Shown: positions 1 to 9,671 of the stretch, piece after piece
How the letters are laid out: the number at the start of each line of letters is the position of its first letter
How positions within the stretch are numbered: position 1 is the first letter of the stretch
Assembly: GCA_015852425.1 (NCBI GenBank)
Contig: JAAAIG010000296.1
Coordinates: forward strand, 1 to 41,101
From: Gryganskiella cystojenkinii
Taxonomy: Eukaryota > Mortierellomycota > Mortierellomycetes > Mortierellales > Mortierellaceae
Direction of reading: 5' to 3'
Length of the DNA: 41,101 bases
Translations under genes and position numbers: made by a program
Notes under the pieces: generated by a model
Database searches by the model: none
The model's input: only the letters and a program-made list of their open reading frames with translations
What the model was told of the DNA's origin: nothing

Positions 1-779
1 AAAAAAAAGCGCCTTTCTTGCACACCAGAATTGCCTCATTTGCACTGTGCTTCAGCTCATCGTCCTCTTTCCCCGGGATCCACAACAATGGCATTAGTAA
101 CATTTTCGTATTGGATACACAAACATGTCTACTTTTTTTGTTCCCTTGAAATCGCATGCTGGCGTAAGCTCGCCCAAAGCTTCCTAGTTGTTGTGGGAAC
201 TACGCTGGATGTTGCATAGGATACACTCTGCTTCCTAGTTTTTCTCTAGTTTTCTTTCTCCTTTCTTTTCTTTCTATTTTTTTCTTTTTGGGTGGAGTAG
301 TGCTTGAAGCACAGGAACTGATAAGGTCCGAGGATCTTACATCAATTAATGACTGCCATGACTCTGTCTTTTTCCATGTCAGCTCTCATTCCGTCTTTGT
401 CCAGCGCATCAAAATACGTGGAGTCCCCTTCCTCAACTGATTTCTTCCAAGTCCATGCGAGTGTGCGCCGTTTTCGCGCAGCAATCGCTTTTCATTTCCC
501 CAAACATGTTATCCCTTTTTCTTCTTCCACAATCACCGTTGCACAATCAATTCGAGCTTCTTCGTTATTCTTTGCACAGAATTGCAAGGAACTGAACGAA
601 GGGGTTGCTTCTTCGTCTTCAAAACACACACACACACACACACAAACACAAGACGCAAGACACGTGGATCAGGTGCTGATCTTACGCGCGAGTTCTGAAA
701 GTTCTCTCGAAACGCAGATATCCTTTACCGCACTGGCGTAGTGTCGTCTTTCAATCATCAAGCTCGCCTCTCGGAAGCA
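1..779. other. No gene recognised; contains a CA microsatellite
   Basis: I see no convincing gene here. Open frames of 60-130 codons exist on the plus strand but are rich in Ser, Phe and Leu, as expected from CT-rich DNA, and show no domain. A (AC)n microsatellite of about 21 nt lies at 624-644. The right edge runs into the decayed reverse-transcriptase-like stretch that starts near 780. Confidence 0.5.
624..644. repeat. (AC)n dinucleotide microsatellite
   Basis: Uninterrupted AC dinucleotides, about ten units, read directly from the sequence. It lies next to the decayed LINE-like segment and is likely length-polymorphic. Confidence 0.9.
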
Positions 780-1200
780 CCTCCACTCAATCATGCAAAG
801 CACTCCTGTCTAATTGTGGCACAGAACAAGAGTAGGTCCGTCATACGATTTTCACCTGCCCCAAGATACTTCAAGTTTGGCGATCATCACTGGTCAAATA
901 TGACGGTGACAAGGATTACTCTTGGGAATTTATTGAGCTCCTGTTATGTGATGAGCAAGAGCAGACCATGCCGACAGGCAACATCAGTGCCATCGCGCTC
1001 CTGGCCACAATTCTCTACCAGATCTGGATGTATCACTTCAGCCATGTCAGCGAAGATGAACTTTGACCAGGTTCAAGTCTCGGCCACGATTGATATCCAA
1101 GTGCGACCGTTTGTCTCCCAAAACAAGCACCACCGTCGAGTCCAAGAAGAGCGAGATCGGCCCCTCTTGACCGCACCATTGCGGCTTTACACTTCTCTGC
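780..1200 (+). pseudogene. Decayed C-terminal zinc-binding segment of a LINE-type reverse transcriptase (relic)
   Basis: On the plus strand about 130 codons read as protein only if several lesions are bridged. A Cys codon at 807 lies in one frame. The frame shifts by one base just before a Cys codon at 815, leaving a CxxC-Gly spacing broken. Then come an in-frame TAG at 833, His at 842, Cys at 857 and a Trp shortly after. This C-x2-C...E-x3-H-x4-C-x6-W layout is that of the zinc-binding region that follows the RT domain in many non-LTR retrotransposons. Downstream, a hydrophobic stretch with two Trp residues runs to a stop at 1064, and the coding signal seems to resume in another frame to about 1200. 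No RT catalytic domain, poly-A tail or target-site duplication was identified. It is probably an old 5'-truncated and point-mutated copy. A degraded cellular gene is the alternative. Confidence 0.45.
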
Positions 1201-1265
1201 GTAGCCTATTTTACATTCCATGCTTTCATGCGTGTCTTACCTTTGTAATTTTTGTCATCCAGTAA

Positions 1266-2087
1266 TTTTATTCTGAATACCTTCGTAGTGGTTTTTATAT
1301 CAAGGGCCATCTCCTTTTTGATCTCGAAAACGGCAGCCTAAAAGCTGAAAAGGACAACTGATTTATCAGGGGGGGTAGAACGTGATCTCGAGGCGTGAAT
1401 AGCTCGGAAGAGTCCGCGCCTCCGCCCTCTCCGATTTTGGAGATAGGTGACGATCGAAAGGTTATAGAAAAAGATAAGAGGAAAGAGAAGAGGATCCGAG
1501 GTTTTCGCTCTTAGGCAAGGAACATTGAACTCTTAAGCCAATTGCGAACTCGGGATATCCAAAAAAAAAAAAAAAAAATCTTTCTCTTCGTTGGTCACCG
1601 CGTTCTCCATTTTTAGTCTCCCTAGGTCATAATACGCTCCTAACCTTCGCAGCTCAAATGGCGCCTTTGAACAACGAGAAATGTATGATTCAAGAGAGTC
1701 GAGTGTGCATGGGGAAAAGTCTGACTTCGACTAAGTCACATTATTTTTGGATGGGTCACTTTGTTGGCGGCCAAGTAGTCTAAATAATATCAGAAACGGC
1801 AACAGTGGCTTGGACTACAGAGAGCCTTTTTTTTAATGTCGTCAGCTGGGAACACAGGATTGTTGCAACAATAAAATCGGCTACGCCGCCCATTTTATTC
1901 CTGCTTCTTTCCTTTTTTCCTTTCCAAATTCTGGGCTGTTTTGCCACCATCGTCGACCCCTGCGCCCCTTCAATTTTTTTTTTTTACGCCCAAGGAAGTG
2001 CCGTGCAAGGAAGTCGGCCCCTGGAGTTTATAAACAGGACAACTTTCCACCACTTCTCATAGAGCATCTTAACAAAAAAAAACATCC
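1266..2087. promoter_or_regulatory. Intergenic/promoter region of the 7-TM-like gene
   Basis: No gene is visible in this stretch. It includes an A18 tract near 1561-1578 and CT-rich blocks. A TATAAA sequence at 2029-2034 lies about 54 nt before the ATG at 2088, which is a plausible TATA box with a very short leader. Confidence 0.4.
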
Positions 2088-3478
2088 ATGGAGTTCACAG
2101 AGACGGTTCGCAGGAACTGGCCCCAAATGGCCGTTATTTTCTTCTCAGTCGTAGAAGTATCTCAGACTCTTGTCGGCATTGGACGTATAGTCTTCATTAC
2201 CAAAGGTAAACCTCTGCCCCACACTCTTATGCTAATTTATTACCCTTCATACAGGCACTTTGAACACTAGTTCTCTTCATTGACTTTTCCTCTCGTTTTT
2301 TTTATATATTCTGCTTCCTCTGTCCCATAGCGACCACAACAAATTCAATCACCCCAATCCTGGTACCAATCATCATCAGCAGTGGGATTTATATTGCCTC
2401 CAGGGTCCAACGTGCGCTCGCGACCGTTCAACGATCGACCCGTCAGTCCCGACTTGCGTTCCAGCTGTTCTGTCTCGAGTACATCTTCAGGGCTCTTTTA
2501 CTCATCATCGGGTTCCTCGTCATCAACACAAATTCAGACTTCGCGGAGCTGCATAAAAAGGAAGTTGACCGTAACCTCGAAAAACTTAAGAGCACGAGTG
2601 CACTCAAGCAACTTTGGTGGTATCTTTTGTTTTTTTCTCCAGTGTTGGTTGGCTGGGGTCTGAGAAGAACCTTGAACGAGTTGCGTGAGGAGGTCAGAGT
2701 GCGTGGGCAACAATTACCACAGCAGGCGCAAACTCCCGAGGCTCAGGGGATGATGGAACAACGAGAACAAGAAGAACGACAGAGGCAGCTTTTCAGGGTC
2801 AGGACTTGGCCCAGGGTCGCGGTCACATTCATGGCCAGCACCATGTTCTTTGGAAACCTCTATTTTATTACGACAATGCCTTCCGACACTTCAGGTAATC
2901 ACGAATGGCAATATTCCCAATATATCTTTTCATACTCGCTCAACCACCCTGAACACATGCATTAACATGACTTTTTATCTCCAATTTCACCTGTCTTCTG
3001 GTTAGTCTGGCGTGTGGTCTCTACCACGCTTTCTTCACTTTCTGGGTCCTTTTGCCTGTTGGCCATCTACCGAAAATCTCTTCCAGCGACAAGGATGGCA
3101 TTCAAACTCTTAGTCGCAGAAACCATCTGTTTTACTTTGGAAGATATCCGAATGAATTTCTTTATGGACCCAACAACGCCCCTGCCTGTTGGAGTCGTGC
3201 AGGTTTCATTCCAGGACCTGGTTATTGATCATGTTATCAATCTCTTTTTCCTTTGGTGTGCTCATCTCTGGGTCAGGGATTTGGAGGCGAGAGATGCTCG
3301 GGTCGCGGCCGCAAATGCTGCGTATGCAGCACAAGAGGCCTTGCTCGCCAGCGCATTCGAGAAGGCTGAGGAGGAGAAGAAACGATATTATCAGGTGCTT
3401 GGGTATGGCGGACCGACAGAAGGAGCACCCATCTCTCACCCTGAGCATTCGAGCTACTCTGTCCCCCAAACTCTCTGA
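2088..3478 (+). CDS. Orphan multi-pass membrane protein (about 7 hydrophobic segments), 384 aa
   Basis: Three exons, 2088-2205, 2331-2894 and 3006-3478, joined by GT-AG introns of 125 and 111 nt. The frame stays open across both junctions, giving 384 residues. Hydrophobic segments lie near residues 14-37, 46-63, 83-104, 134-150, 202-221, 231-249 and 290-316, with a weaker one near 256-272. Between segments 4 and 5 is a charged, Gln/Glu/Arg-rich loop (151-200) that could form a coiled coil. The C-terminus (318-384) is Ala/Glu-rich and hydrophilic. I recognise no family motif, and the localisation (plasma or organelle membrane) is unknown. It ends 172 nt from the convergent COQ8 gene. A TATAAA sits 54 nt before the ATG. 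The gene model is well supported by splice signals and frame; no function is proposed. Confidence 0.75.
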
Positions 3479-3650
3479 ACTGGAGAGTTCTTATACCTCA
3501 AAATTGATCAAAAATAAAATACCTAACATAATGTAAGAAAACCAAAACCAAACATGTAGCTTTCTATTATTCTGAGACTTCCAGCGCACTTCCATGTGTT
3601 ATGATTCGCAGTTCTGGCCCTGGGTTTAGTAAGTCTTGCTTTTTTTTTAT

Positions 3651-6233
3651 TTACCGACCACGTCCATGATCCATCCCTCTCCGGTCATTGACACGATCCT
3701 CCGAGTACCGGGCTGTAATCTCTCGAAACATTTTCTTGCACTCGACTCTGGCGCCGAGTTTGGAACAGAGCAAGAATGCCCCAGCCAACTTTCGGTGCAT
3801 TGAGTACGTCTCATCTGGTGGTGGCGTCAATCGGTGCTTGAGCATTGTTGGGATTTGGTCCTTGACTCTTTGGGTGATCGTCTGGTATCGGAAATCATAT
3901 AGGTCGGGTGCTGAGGGGTGGAAGGGCTCGGCCAGGGTCAACAACGAGTTGATATGCGCCGTCTCCATCACAGGAGTCTCCTCGCCCGTCAAGAATCCGA
4001 GCTCACGAGAGTAACGGAGACAAGCCTCTCGGTCTCCAGAGGCGCCGGCCTGCAGCGTATGGAGGTACAGGGTCGTGAACCGCTTGTCGAATCCTCTTGT
4101 GGCTCCGAAATCCAACAATTCCAACTTGTTGGTCCGATTGTTGTACAAAAAGTTGCTCCAGTTGGGGTCCGTTTGCATGTACTGGAACTCGAACAGCTCT
4201 CGCAGACACAAAGTCATAATGCTTGAACCGATCCTGTCCCTGGCCTCTTGGTTTTCCAACGCCATGGCCTGCTGCATAGTCTCGCCAGTCATCCATTCCA
4301 TCGTCAAGACCATAGGACTGCAGGCATCCGGGACCAACCGTGGGACCTGAAAATCGCGATCGTTCTCCAGTAATCGCCCAAACTCAGCAATACACTCAGC
4401 CTCACGAAGGTAGTCGGTTTCCCATCCAAGCTCACGCTGAGCAACCTTGATGGTGTTGTCCAGGTACATGCCTCGGGGCAAGAGGCTGGACATAACCACA
4501 AGCGTCTTGAGATTCGAGAGATCCGAATCAATCGAAGCGGCCACTCCAGGGTATTGAATTTTCACCGCGACTTCCATCCCTGTCGCACGATGTATAGCCC
4601 GATGCACTTGTCCGATCGAGGCAGCAGCAATGGGTGTCATGTTGAACTCTGAAAACTCTGACTCCCAATTCGATCCCATAGACTGACTCATGACACTCTA
4701 AACAACAGGAAAAGAAAAATAGGCGATTAGCGAGAATAATCAAGCACAATAGCCTCCATTGACTGATCAAGACTATGACCCTTACTCTCATCTGCTTCTC
4801 GGGCATAAAGTTGGCGCTGTTTTGGACGCGCAACAAAACCTCCTCCATCTCTGGTGGCAACATCTTATTATCTATTTTGTATCAAAATTCGCACAGATTA
4901 GTTATGACCCTTTGCAAAATAGCTACTTGCGGACGAAATTATGTTGGTCTACTTGGAGCATATTACCTTGAATACTCAGCATTTGGCCAAGCTTCAGTGC
5001 GGCGCCACGCATCCTAGTGAGCTTGTTGACTAATCGATCCATGTTGGCCGGGGTCAGGAATGAGGGTGACTCGCTTGATGCAGTTCCTCGTCCCACAGAT
5101 CTCCTCACTGTCTCTGAGATCGCCCCCATGCCCAAAGAAGCAGCCAAGCCTATTGTTGAGAAAAGACGGAAGAAGATCTTAAAAAACAGATTCTTTGCAG
5201 ATCGGGACGACTAACCATGTGTCAAACATGTCAGGCAACTTTTACCTCCATAATGCAACAAGCGACTGACACGGGAAGTGGGCATGGCAGCTGCTGTCAG
5301 GCTCCTTTTGGTTTCCTCTGCACGACTTCCATCGATGACCTCCTGCACTTGTTGTTGAATAGGCTTAGAGGCAATAATCTCCGGTTCTGTTATCGTTTGG
5401 GCTGTGAAGCGTGTCGATGATGGCGTAACTGCTGATCCTGAAGCATCCTGTGTGAGCATATCTGGGATCGACTCTTGTCTTTCAAGGACCTCGCTAGAAA
5501 GCTCAGGCTCCATTGTTTGTCGCCGTGTTTGACCCAAGGCCTCGTAAACCATCATCCTTGGTCCGAATCGCTCCTTTTGTTGCCATGATTCGAGGCTGGG
5601 TTCTGAAAGGTTCAATCCAGTTGTATCTTCCGCAGCCATGGAATCCAGCCATTTGGATTCTCGGCGCAAAGATTGGAGCGCGTCCTTGTTAATCTCGGCT
5701 TCCTTTTTGACTGGCTGGTGCTGCTTTGGAGGTGACGACGACGCCGATGATAACTGTTGTGAAGCTCCTTCTCCGGGCATTGTCGTTGTGACTGTGGGAC
5801 GACGATGACCATGAGCAGCAGGCGTGGCTAAGAAGCTCGGATCCAGCAATGAAGGCATTAGCTCCGATTCCGATGGGCTGTATTGTTGAGCCTTTACCAA
5901 ATTGGGCTGGACGGGAGATGAGGTCAAAGAAGGAGTTGAGGTGAAGAGCTGATCGATCCATGAGGTTGAAGTCGATCCGGAACTGGGCAGAGTCTTTTCT
6001 CTTGCTGTTGTAGTGGAGGTGGCGGCACTATCAGCATCTCCGGTAGTAGCTGAAGCGGCCTCTGTGGTAGTCGTCGATGTCGTAGCAGAAGAGACTTGGC
6101 TCTTGTTCTTGAGTAGACTGGAAGTGGCAGCGTACGTCTTGAGCTGTTGCAACTCGAGACCGAGAAACGTTTTCGAGACGCGGATACCAACCGAGGCTAG
6201 TGCCTGGACATCAGCGTACCGACGGGCAGACAT
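3651..6233 (-). CDS. COQ8/ADCK3-type atypical kinase, coenzyme Q biosynthesis (767 aa)
   Basis: Mitochondrial UbiB-family protein that supports the coenzyme Q synthesis complex. Four exons on the minus strand: 6233-5246, 5149-4967, 4871-4786 and 4697-3651. All junctions are GT-AG and keep frame. Family hallmarks are all present: the KxGQ motif at residues 382-385, the Ala-rich AAAS loop in place of a Gly-rich loop at 443-446, the ATP-site Lys at 465 in VAVKIQYPG, the catalytic-loop DPNWSN around 596-601, and DFG-type DFGATR at 615-620. Conserved FEFQYMQTDP and HRLTPPP segments also fit. The N-terminal 320 residues are a Ser/Thr/Gln-rich extension, much longer than in yeast. The chosen start gives an N-terminal helix resembling that of animal ADCK3. 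An in-frame ATG at 6398 would add 55 Arg-rich residues that could be a mitochondrial presequence. Confidence 0.95.
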
Positions 6234-7090
6234 GTCGAATGGACTGTGAGGTTGATGAAGGATTGTTTGAATGAGAAAGATGGGAGCGCGACTTTGAATG
6301 GCAAACCGAGGAACGGACAGGGACCGAGAAAAGTATGCGTCCAAAATAGGGAACGAGCGACGGAGGCTCGAGGGTGGCTTAGCTTTACGATTTGCCACTC
6401 AAAACAGATTTCGACAAGAAAACGCTGAGCTTTGCATGCAGACACGCATCCCTTCATTACTATTTTATTTTTTAAAATGAAATGCTGTCCATTGGACAAC
6501 CATCTGCTTTGCATTCTTCTGAGGGACACTCAACTGTTGCTCATGGGCTGGACCCAGTTAGTACCCAATTGGTATCATAATAGCTGTTTTATTTGTGATG
6601 GGGGAACTATACTACCTTAGATATTGAGGAGCTCGGTGAGGGGGAGGGATCATTTTTCTTCTTGCAAGTTGGGTCCGCTCCCTCGCCACGACTGACTTTT
6701 GATATCTCCATGGTGAACCTGTGGATATTACAAAGATTGGGTTGTGAGTGTCCGATGAAAACGAGACTTGGGGAGAGATCAGACAGGCACAGCAAGGAAC
6801 AAAGAAGCTTCCGCAAGCACACCAGAGACACCGACGTTGACCAATCAGGTCGCACCGGCTGGCAGCTGAAAGAACGATTCAGCAATCAAGGTGCAGACAC
6901 GCGTCGAACGGTGATTTATTCTTTCAAGAATAGACTTCTCCACAAAATGAGGCAAAAGGCTCTCTCTCTCGTGCCAATCTCTCTCTTCCCCCGTTTCCAT
7001 CCATTTCGTTTTTCTTCTTTCATTCCACTCTTCATCACCCTTCGACTCAACTCAAACCTTGCACAACCTCCTACTCCTTTTCATATCACA
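6234..7090. promoter_or_regulatory. Divergent promoter region between COQ8 and RAMP4/YSY6
   Basis: About 860 nt separate the two start codons. No gene was recognised inside it. The last 140 nt before the YSY6 ATG are strongly CT-rich, typical of fungal transcription-start regions. If COQ8 starts at the upstream ATG (6398), 165 nt of this stretch are coding. Confidence 0.45.
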
Positions 7091-7408
7091 ATGGCCACCG
7101 CATCATCACCCGTCATCCGTGCTCGCAACGGTAAGCAAAAAGGTTCCTGATGCCCCTTCTCACCTTCGTTCTAGACCAGCGGTCTGACCCACTATTCTCT
7201 TATTCTCTTTATCTCCTTAGCAAAGTACCAGGCTAACGTTACCAAGCGTGGACATGTCAAGGCAGCAGCGGAAAAGGCGGCCGGCTCATCTTCGTCAACA
7301 AAGAGCAAAGCTTCTCCTGTCAGTCCAGTCCTGGTCGGTTTCTTGGCTGTCCTCCTCTGTGGAGGAGCTCTCGTTGAGATCCTTCGACTCTTTGGTGCTG
7401 GTGTCTAG
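7091..7408 (+). CDS. RAMP4/SERP1 (Ysy6) stress-associated ER membrane protein, 75 aa
   Basis: Two exons, 7091-7130 and 7221-7408, flank a 90-nt GT-AG intron. They encode 75 residues. The layout is that of the RAMP4 family: a short basic cytosolic N-terminus containing a KYQANVTKRGHV-like block (about residues 15-26), a Ser/Lys-rich linker, then one C-terminal hydrophobic segment (about 48-68) as in tail-anchored proteins. In other eukaryotes these proteins associate with the Sec61 translocon and protect newly made membrane proteins during ER stress. The basic KRG block, length and tail-anchor topology make the call, and the spliced frame is unbroken. The promoter is shared with COQ8. Confidence 0.85.
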
Positions 7409-7843
7409 ATTAGTTCCTTCTAAACTGCGACCGACCCCACGAACAAACTGTACCAAGAAACAAGGGGGTAGAAAAGCAAGGAGTCAGGGGCAAGGCTCTG
7501 ACTGGAACAGAGCCTCAAACTCATACGACCTATTTTGTGGCAGCCAGCTGGCTCGCCAGCCATGAAAGACAAATGCGATTGCTAAAATAAACCTATTCCC
7601 TCTTCTTACGAGAATATATTGATGGCAGGGGAAAGGGTTGAAAATTATCTGTCTTGTAATTTGAAGTTCTGTATGGATAAGAATTGGTGGCGCGGTGTCA
7701 CAAAGGAGGACAGCACCGGCGAATCTTTCCACAAGTTATGTTCTCACTCTGTCCAATGTCCATCTCGTACGTGCGATCGACTCTTAAAATACAAGTGTTT
7801 GTCTAGGTTTGCATATGGACGAAACTCATTTATAACAAGCCTC
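7409..7843. other. Intergenic space between convergent YSY6 and methyltransferase A
   Basis: The 3' ends of two converging genes face each other here. No additional gene, repeat or RNA was recognised. Short open frames on both strands lack protein-like composition. Confidence 0.5.
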
Positions 7844-8813
7844 TTACTTGCGACGCCACACGCTAATCTTTTCCTTGCCCTTACGAACCTCAAACGAGGT
7901 GCAGTCATCGACCAACAGACACTCAAAGTTCTCGTTCAGGAAGTGGTGATAGGTGTCGACACTAACAGCGAAGGGAGGTCCATCCGTGTGATCTCCGAGA
8001 GGGTACATGAGCGTGATCAAAACTCCATCTTTGGAGACGAGCTCGGCCATACGGCGACCCCAAGCGGGTCTAAGTTCAGGTTGAATTGCACAGAAGAAGC
8101 TATTTGAGGGAAGGTGATGAAAGGTGAGTAAATGAATTTTAGGGAATAATGACTAGGACCAGATCGGAGCAAGGAGATATTATTCTTACGTATAATCGTA
8201 AACTAGTTGGAATCCACCAGCAGGGAGGTCGAACGTAAAGAAGTCTCCAGTCAAGAACTCGGCTTGCGACTCGGGGATCCCTTTCTGGTCACGGATCTAT
8301 ATGTTAAGTAAGATCCGTTTCAGTTAGAAAGATGTGCTCAGTGTCTAATACGCCACAATCACGTCGTTATATTGAAAATTGCTGTTTACATCTTTGCACT
8401 GCTGGATAGCAATGGGACTGATATCGAGACCATAGGCTTTACGACGCTCGTTGCCGAGATAAAAGACATCGATTCCTCTTCCGCAGCCTGGAACGAGGAC
8501 ATTTCCGGCTTGAGGAATCTGATCCTTGATAGGCTTTTGCTCAATGATCTCGACCAAGGCAGGACTGGGAGTCTCCTTGGTCCAAGGATGGAAATCTTGC
8601 TCCCACAGCTCATTCCAGCCTGCGAGTTTCAATAAAAATATAGAAGTGTACATGCCTACGTTAGTTCAGCGAACTCAAGGGATTTTTTTTCTTTTCTTTT
8701 CTTTTCTTTTGCAAGCACAGCTCGAGGACGAAAAAAAACAAGAGCAAAAAATACTTGCCATCGGGCTTCTTGACAGTGGACTGGAAAAAATCTTTCTCTT
8801 CCGGCGCTGCCAT
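7844..8813 (-). CDS. TPMT/HOL-type S-adenosylmethionine-dependent thiol/halide methyltransferase, copy A (215 aa)
   Basis: Four exons on the minus strand: 8813-8759, 8619-8390, 8296-8190 and 8099-7844, giving 215 residues. The SAM-binding motif I reads LVPGCGRGID, followed by a YGLDIS acidic-loop motif, a GDFF block and a YDYTFFCAI-type segment. A GDHTDGPP loop and the KGKEK near the C-terminus are characteristic of the TPMT family branch containing plant HOL thiocyanate/halide methyltransferases. The likely reaction is methyl transfer from SAM to small thiols, thiocyanate or halides in the cytosol; the true substrate is unknown. The first intron can only be spliced in frame with a GC donor (GATG|GCAAGT). 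The adjacent copy B has the same structure, so this is a tandem duplication. Confidence 0.9.
8757..8758 (-). other. GC (non-GT) 5' splice site of intron 1, methyltransferase A
   Basis: The donor reads G|GCAAGT on the minus strand. Using the nearest GT (AA|GTATTT) leaves a phase that meets a stop codon soon after the next acceptor, whereas the GC donor gives the expected Asp-Gly-Trp-Asn-Glu junction. GCAAGT is the usual context of functional GC-AG introns. Confidence 0.85.
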
Positions 8814-9095
8814 GATGTTTTGCGAAAATGTTAAAAGGTTTTGAAAGGGCGATGGGGTGCGAATACGGAAAATTTTGAGTGGGAGTGAGGGTGTGATGGG
8901 AAATTAGAACGCAAAACGAGTGGCCTATTTATGCAAAAATCGACCCCTCGAAACTGGAATCCCACTTGAGGGTCTTTTGTGGAGTCTGGAACAAACTTCG
9001 TCGACCGAAAAATGAAGGTTCATCATGAGCCATGAAAATATTTAGAAACTCTCGCTGAAATCAAACAGTGCAATTAAATGACTTGCCACGAGAAC

Positions 9096-9109
9096 AAAAC
9101 AGCGCAGTC
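9096..9109 (-). promoter_or_regulatory. Conserved promoter box 1 (copy A)
   Basis: Fourteen nt, AAAACAGCGCAGTC on the plus strand, identical to 10861-10874 upstream of copy B. It lies about 285 nt before the copy A start codon. Confidence 0.5.
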
Positions 9110-9135
9110 ACGTCGAAGGACTCTGAGGATCGGCA

Positions 9136-9151
9136 ATTGACAGCTGTCAAT
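9136..9151. promoter_or_regulatory. Perfect 16-nt palindrome ATTGACAGCTGTCAAT
   Basis: Two inverted TGACA half sites around a CAGCTG core, located between the two conserved boxes upstream of methyltransferase A. TGACAGCTGTCA resembles a TALE-homeodomain dimer site (known families); binding here is only inferred. Confidence 0.4.
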
Positions 9152-9171
9152 CCTCATTTTTTGCCTCATGA

Positions 9172-9189
9172 GTACCCTTCGGCTGCGCA
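9172..9189 (-). promoter_or_regulatory. Conserved promoter box 2 (copy A)
   Basis: Eighteen nt, GTACCCTTCGGCTGCGCA on the plus strand, identical to 10979-10996 upstream of copy B. The flanks have diverged, so the match suggests functional constraint or incomplete decay after duplication. Confidence 0.55.
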
Positions 9190-9671
9190 GAACTATGTCC
9201 ACAATGTCCATTGAGGTCGCCCTTGAAGCTGATATGGTTTGTATGTTCTAGAGTTGGCTGAATGACTCAACCGTTAACGGAATCAAAAAGGCAAAACCCT
9301 CGCCACCATTTTACATTTTATCCGCCAACATGGGCAATGCAGCCTCACTCAGGGAAGTCCAGGCCTTTCGATCGTTTTGAAGACAGCAAATGTGTACGAT
9401 CGATAAGATCGTGGGAGGAAGGGGATATCGATTTGCCGCCAAGGGAGGATCAGTCGCCTCTTCTTATGTAGGTTCTACGCGTATCGAAACTCGTGTTGTG
9501 GAGGCTGTCGCCGAGAGGAAGGAACAGGAAGGTTTTCTTTTTTTCTTTTATTTTGTACGCACTTCATCTTTGTTTCGATCTAGACTTGATCCACAGGCGC
9601 AGGTCTCGGCTTTTAGAGATAGAGAGTGGGCATTCAATGACTCAATTTTTGATACAAGTTCTTTTTCTTTT

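Larger units (their letters stand above)
8814..9671. promoter_or_regulatory. Promoter region of methyltransferase A plus downstream region of copy B
   Basis: No gene was recognised. On the minus strand GCATAAATA (8926-8934) is a TATA-like box about 113 nt before the ATG. The segment 9096-9189 carries two boxes shared exactly with the promoter of copy B and a 16-nt palindrome between them. The part from about 9250 to 9671 shows nothing beyond T-rich tracts. Confidence 0.55.
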
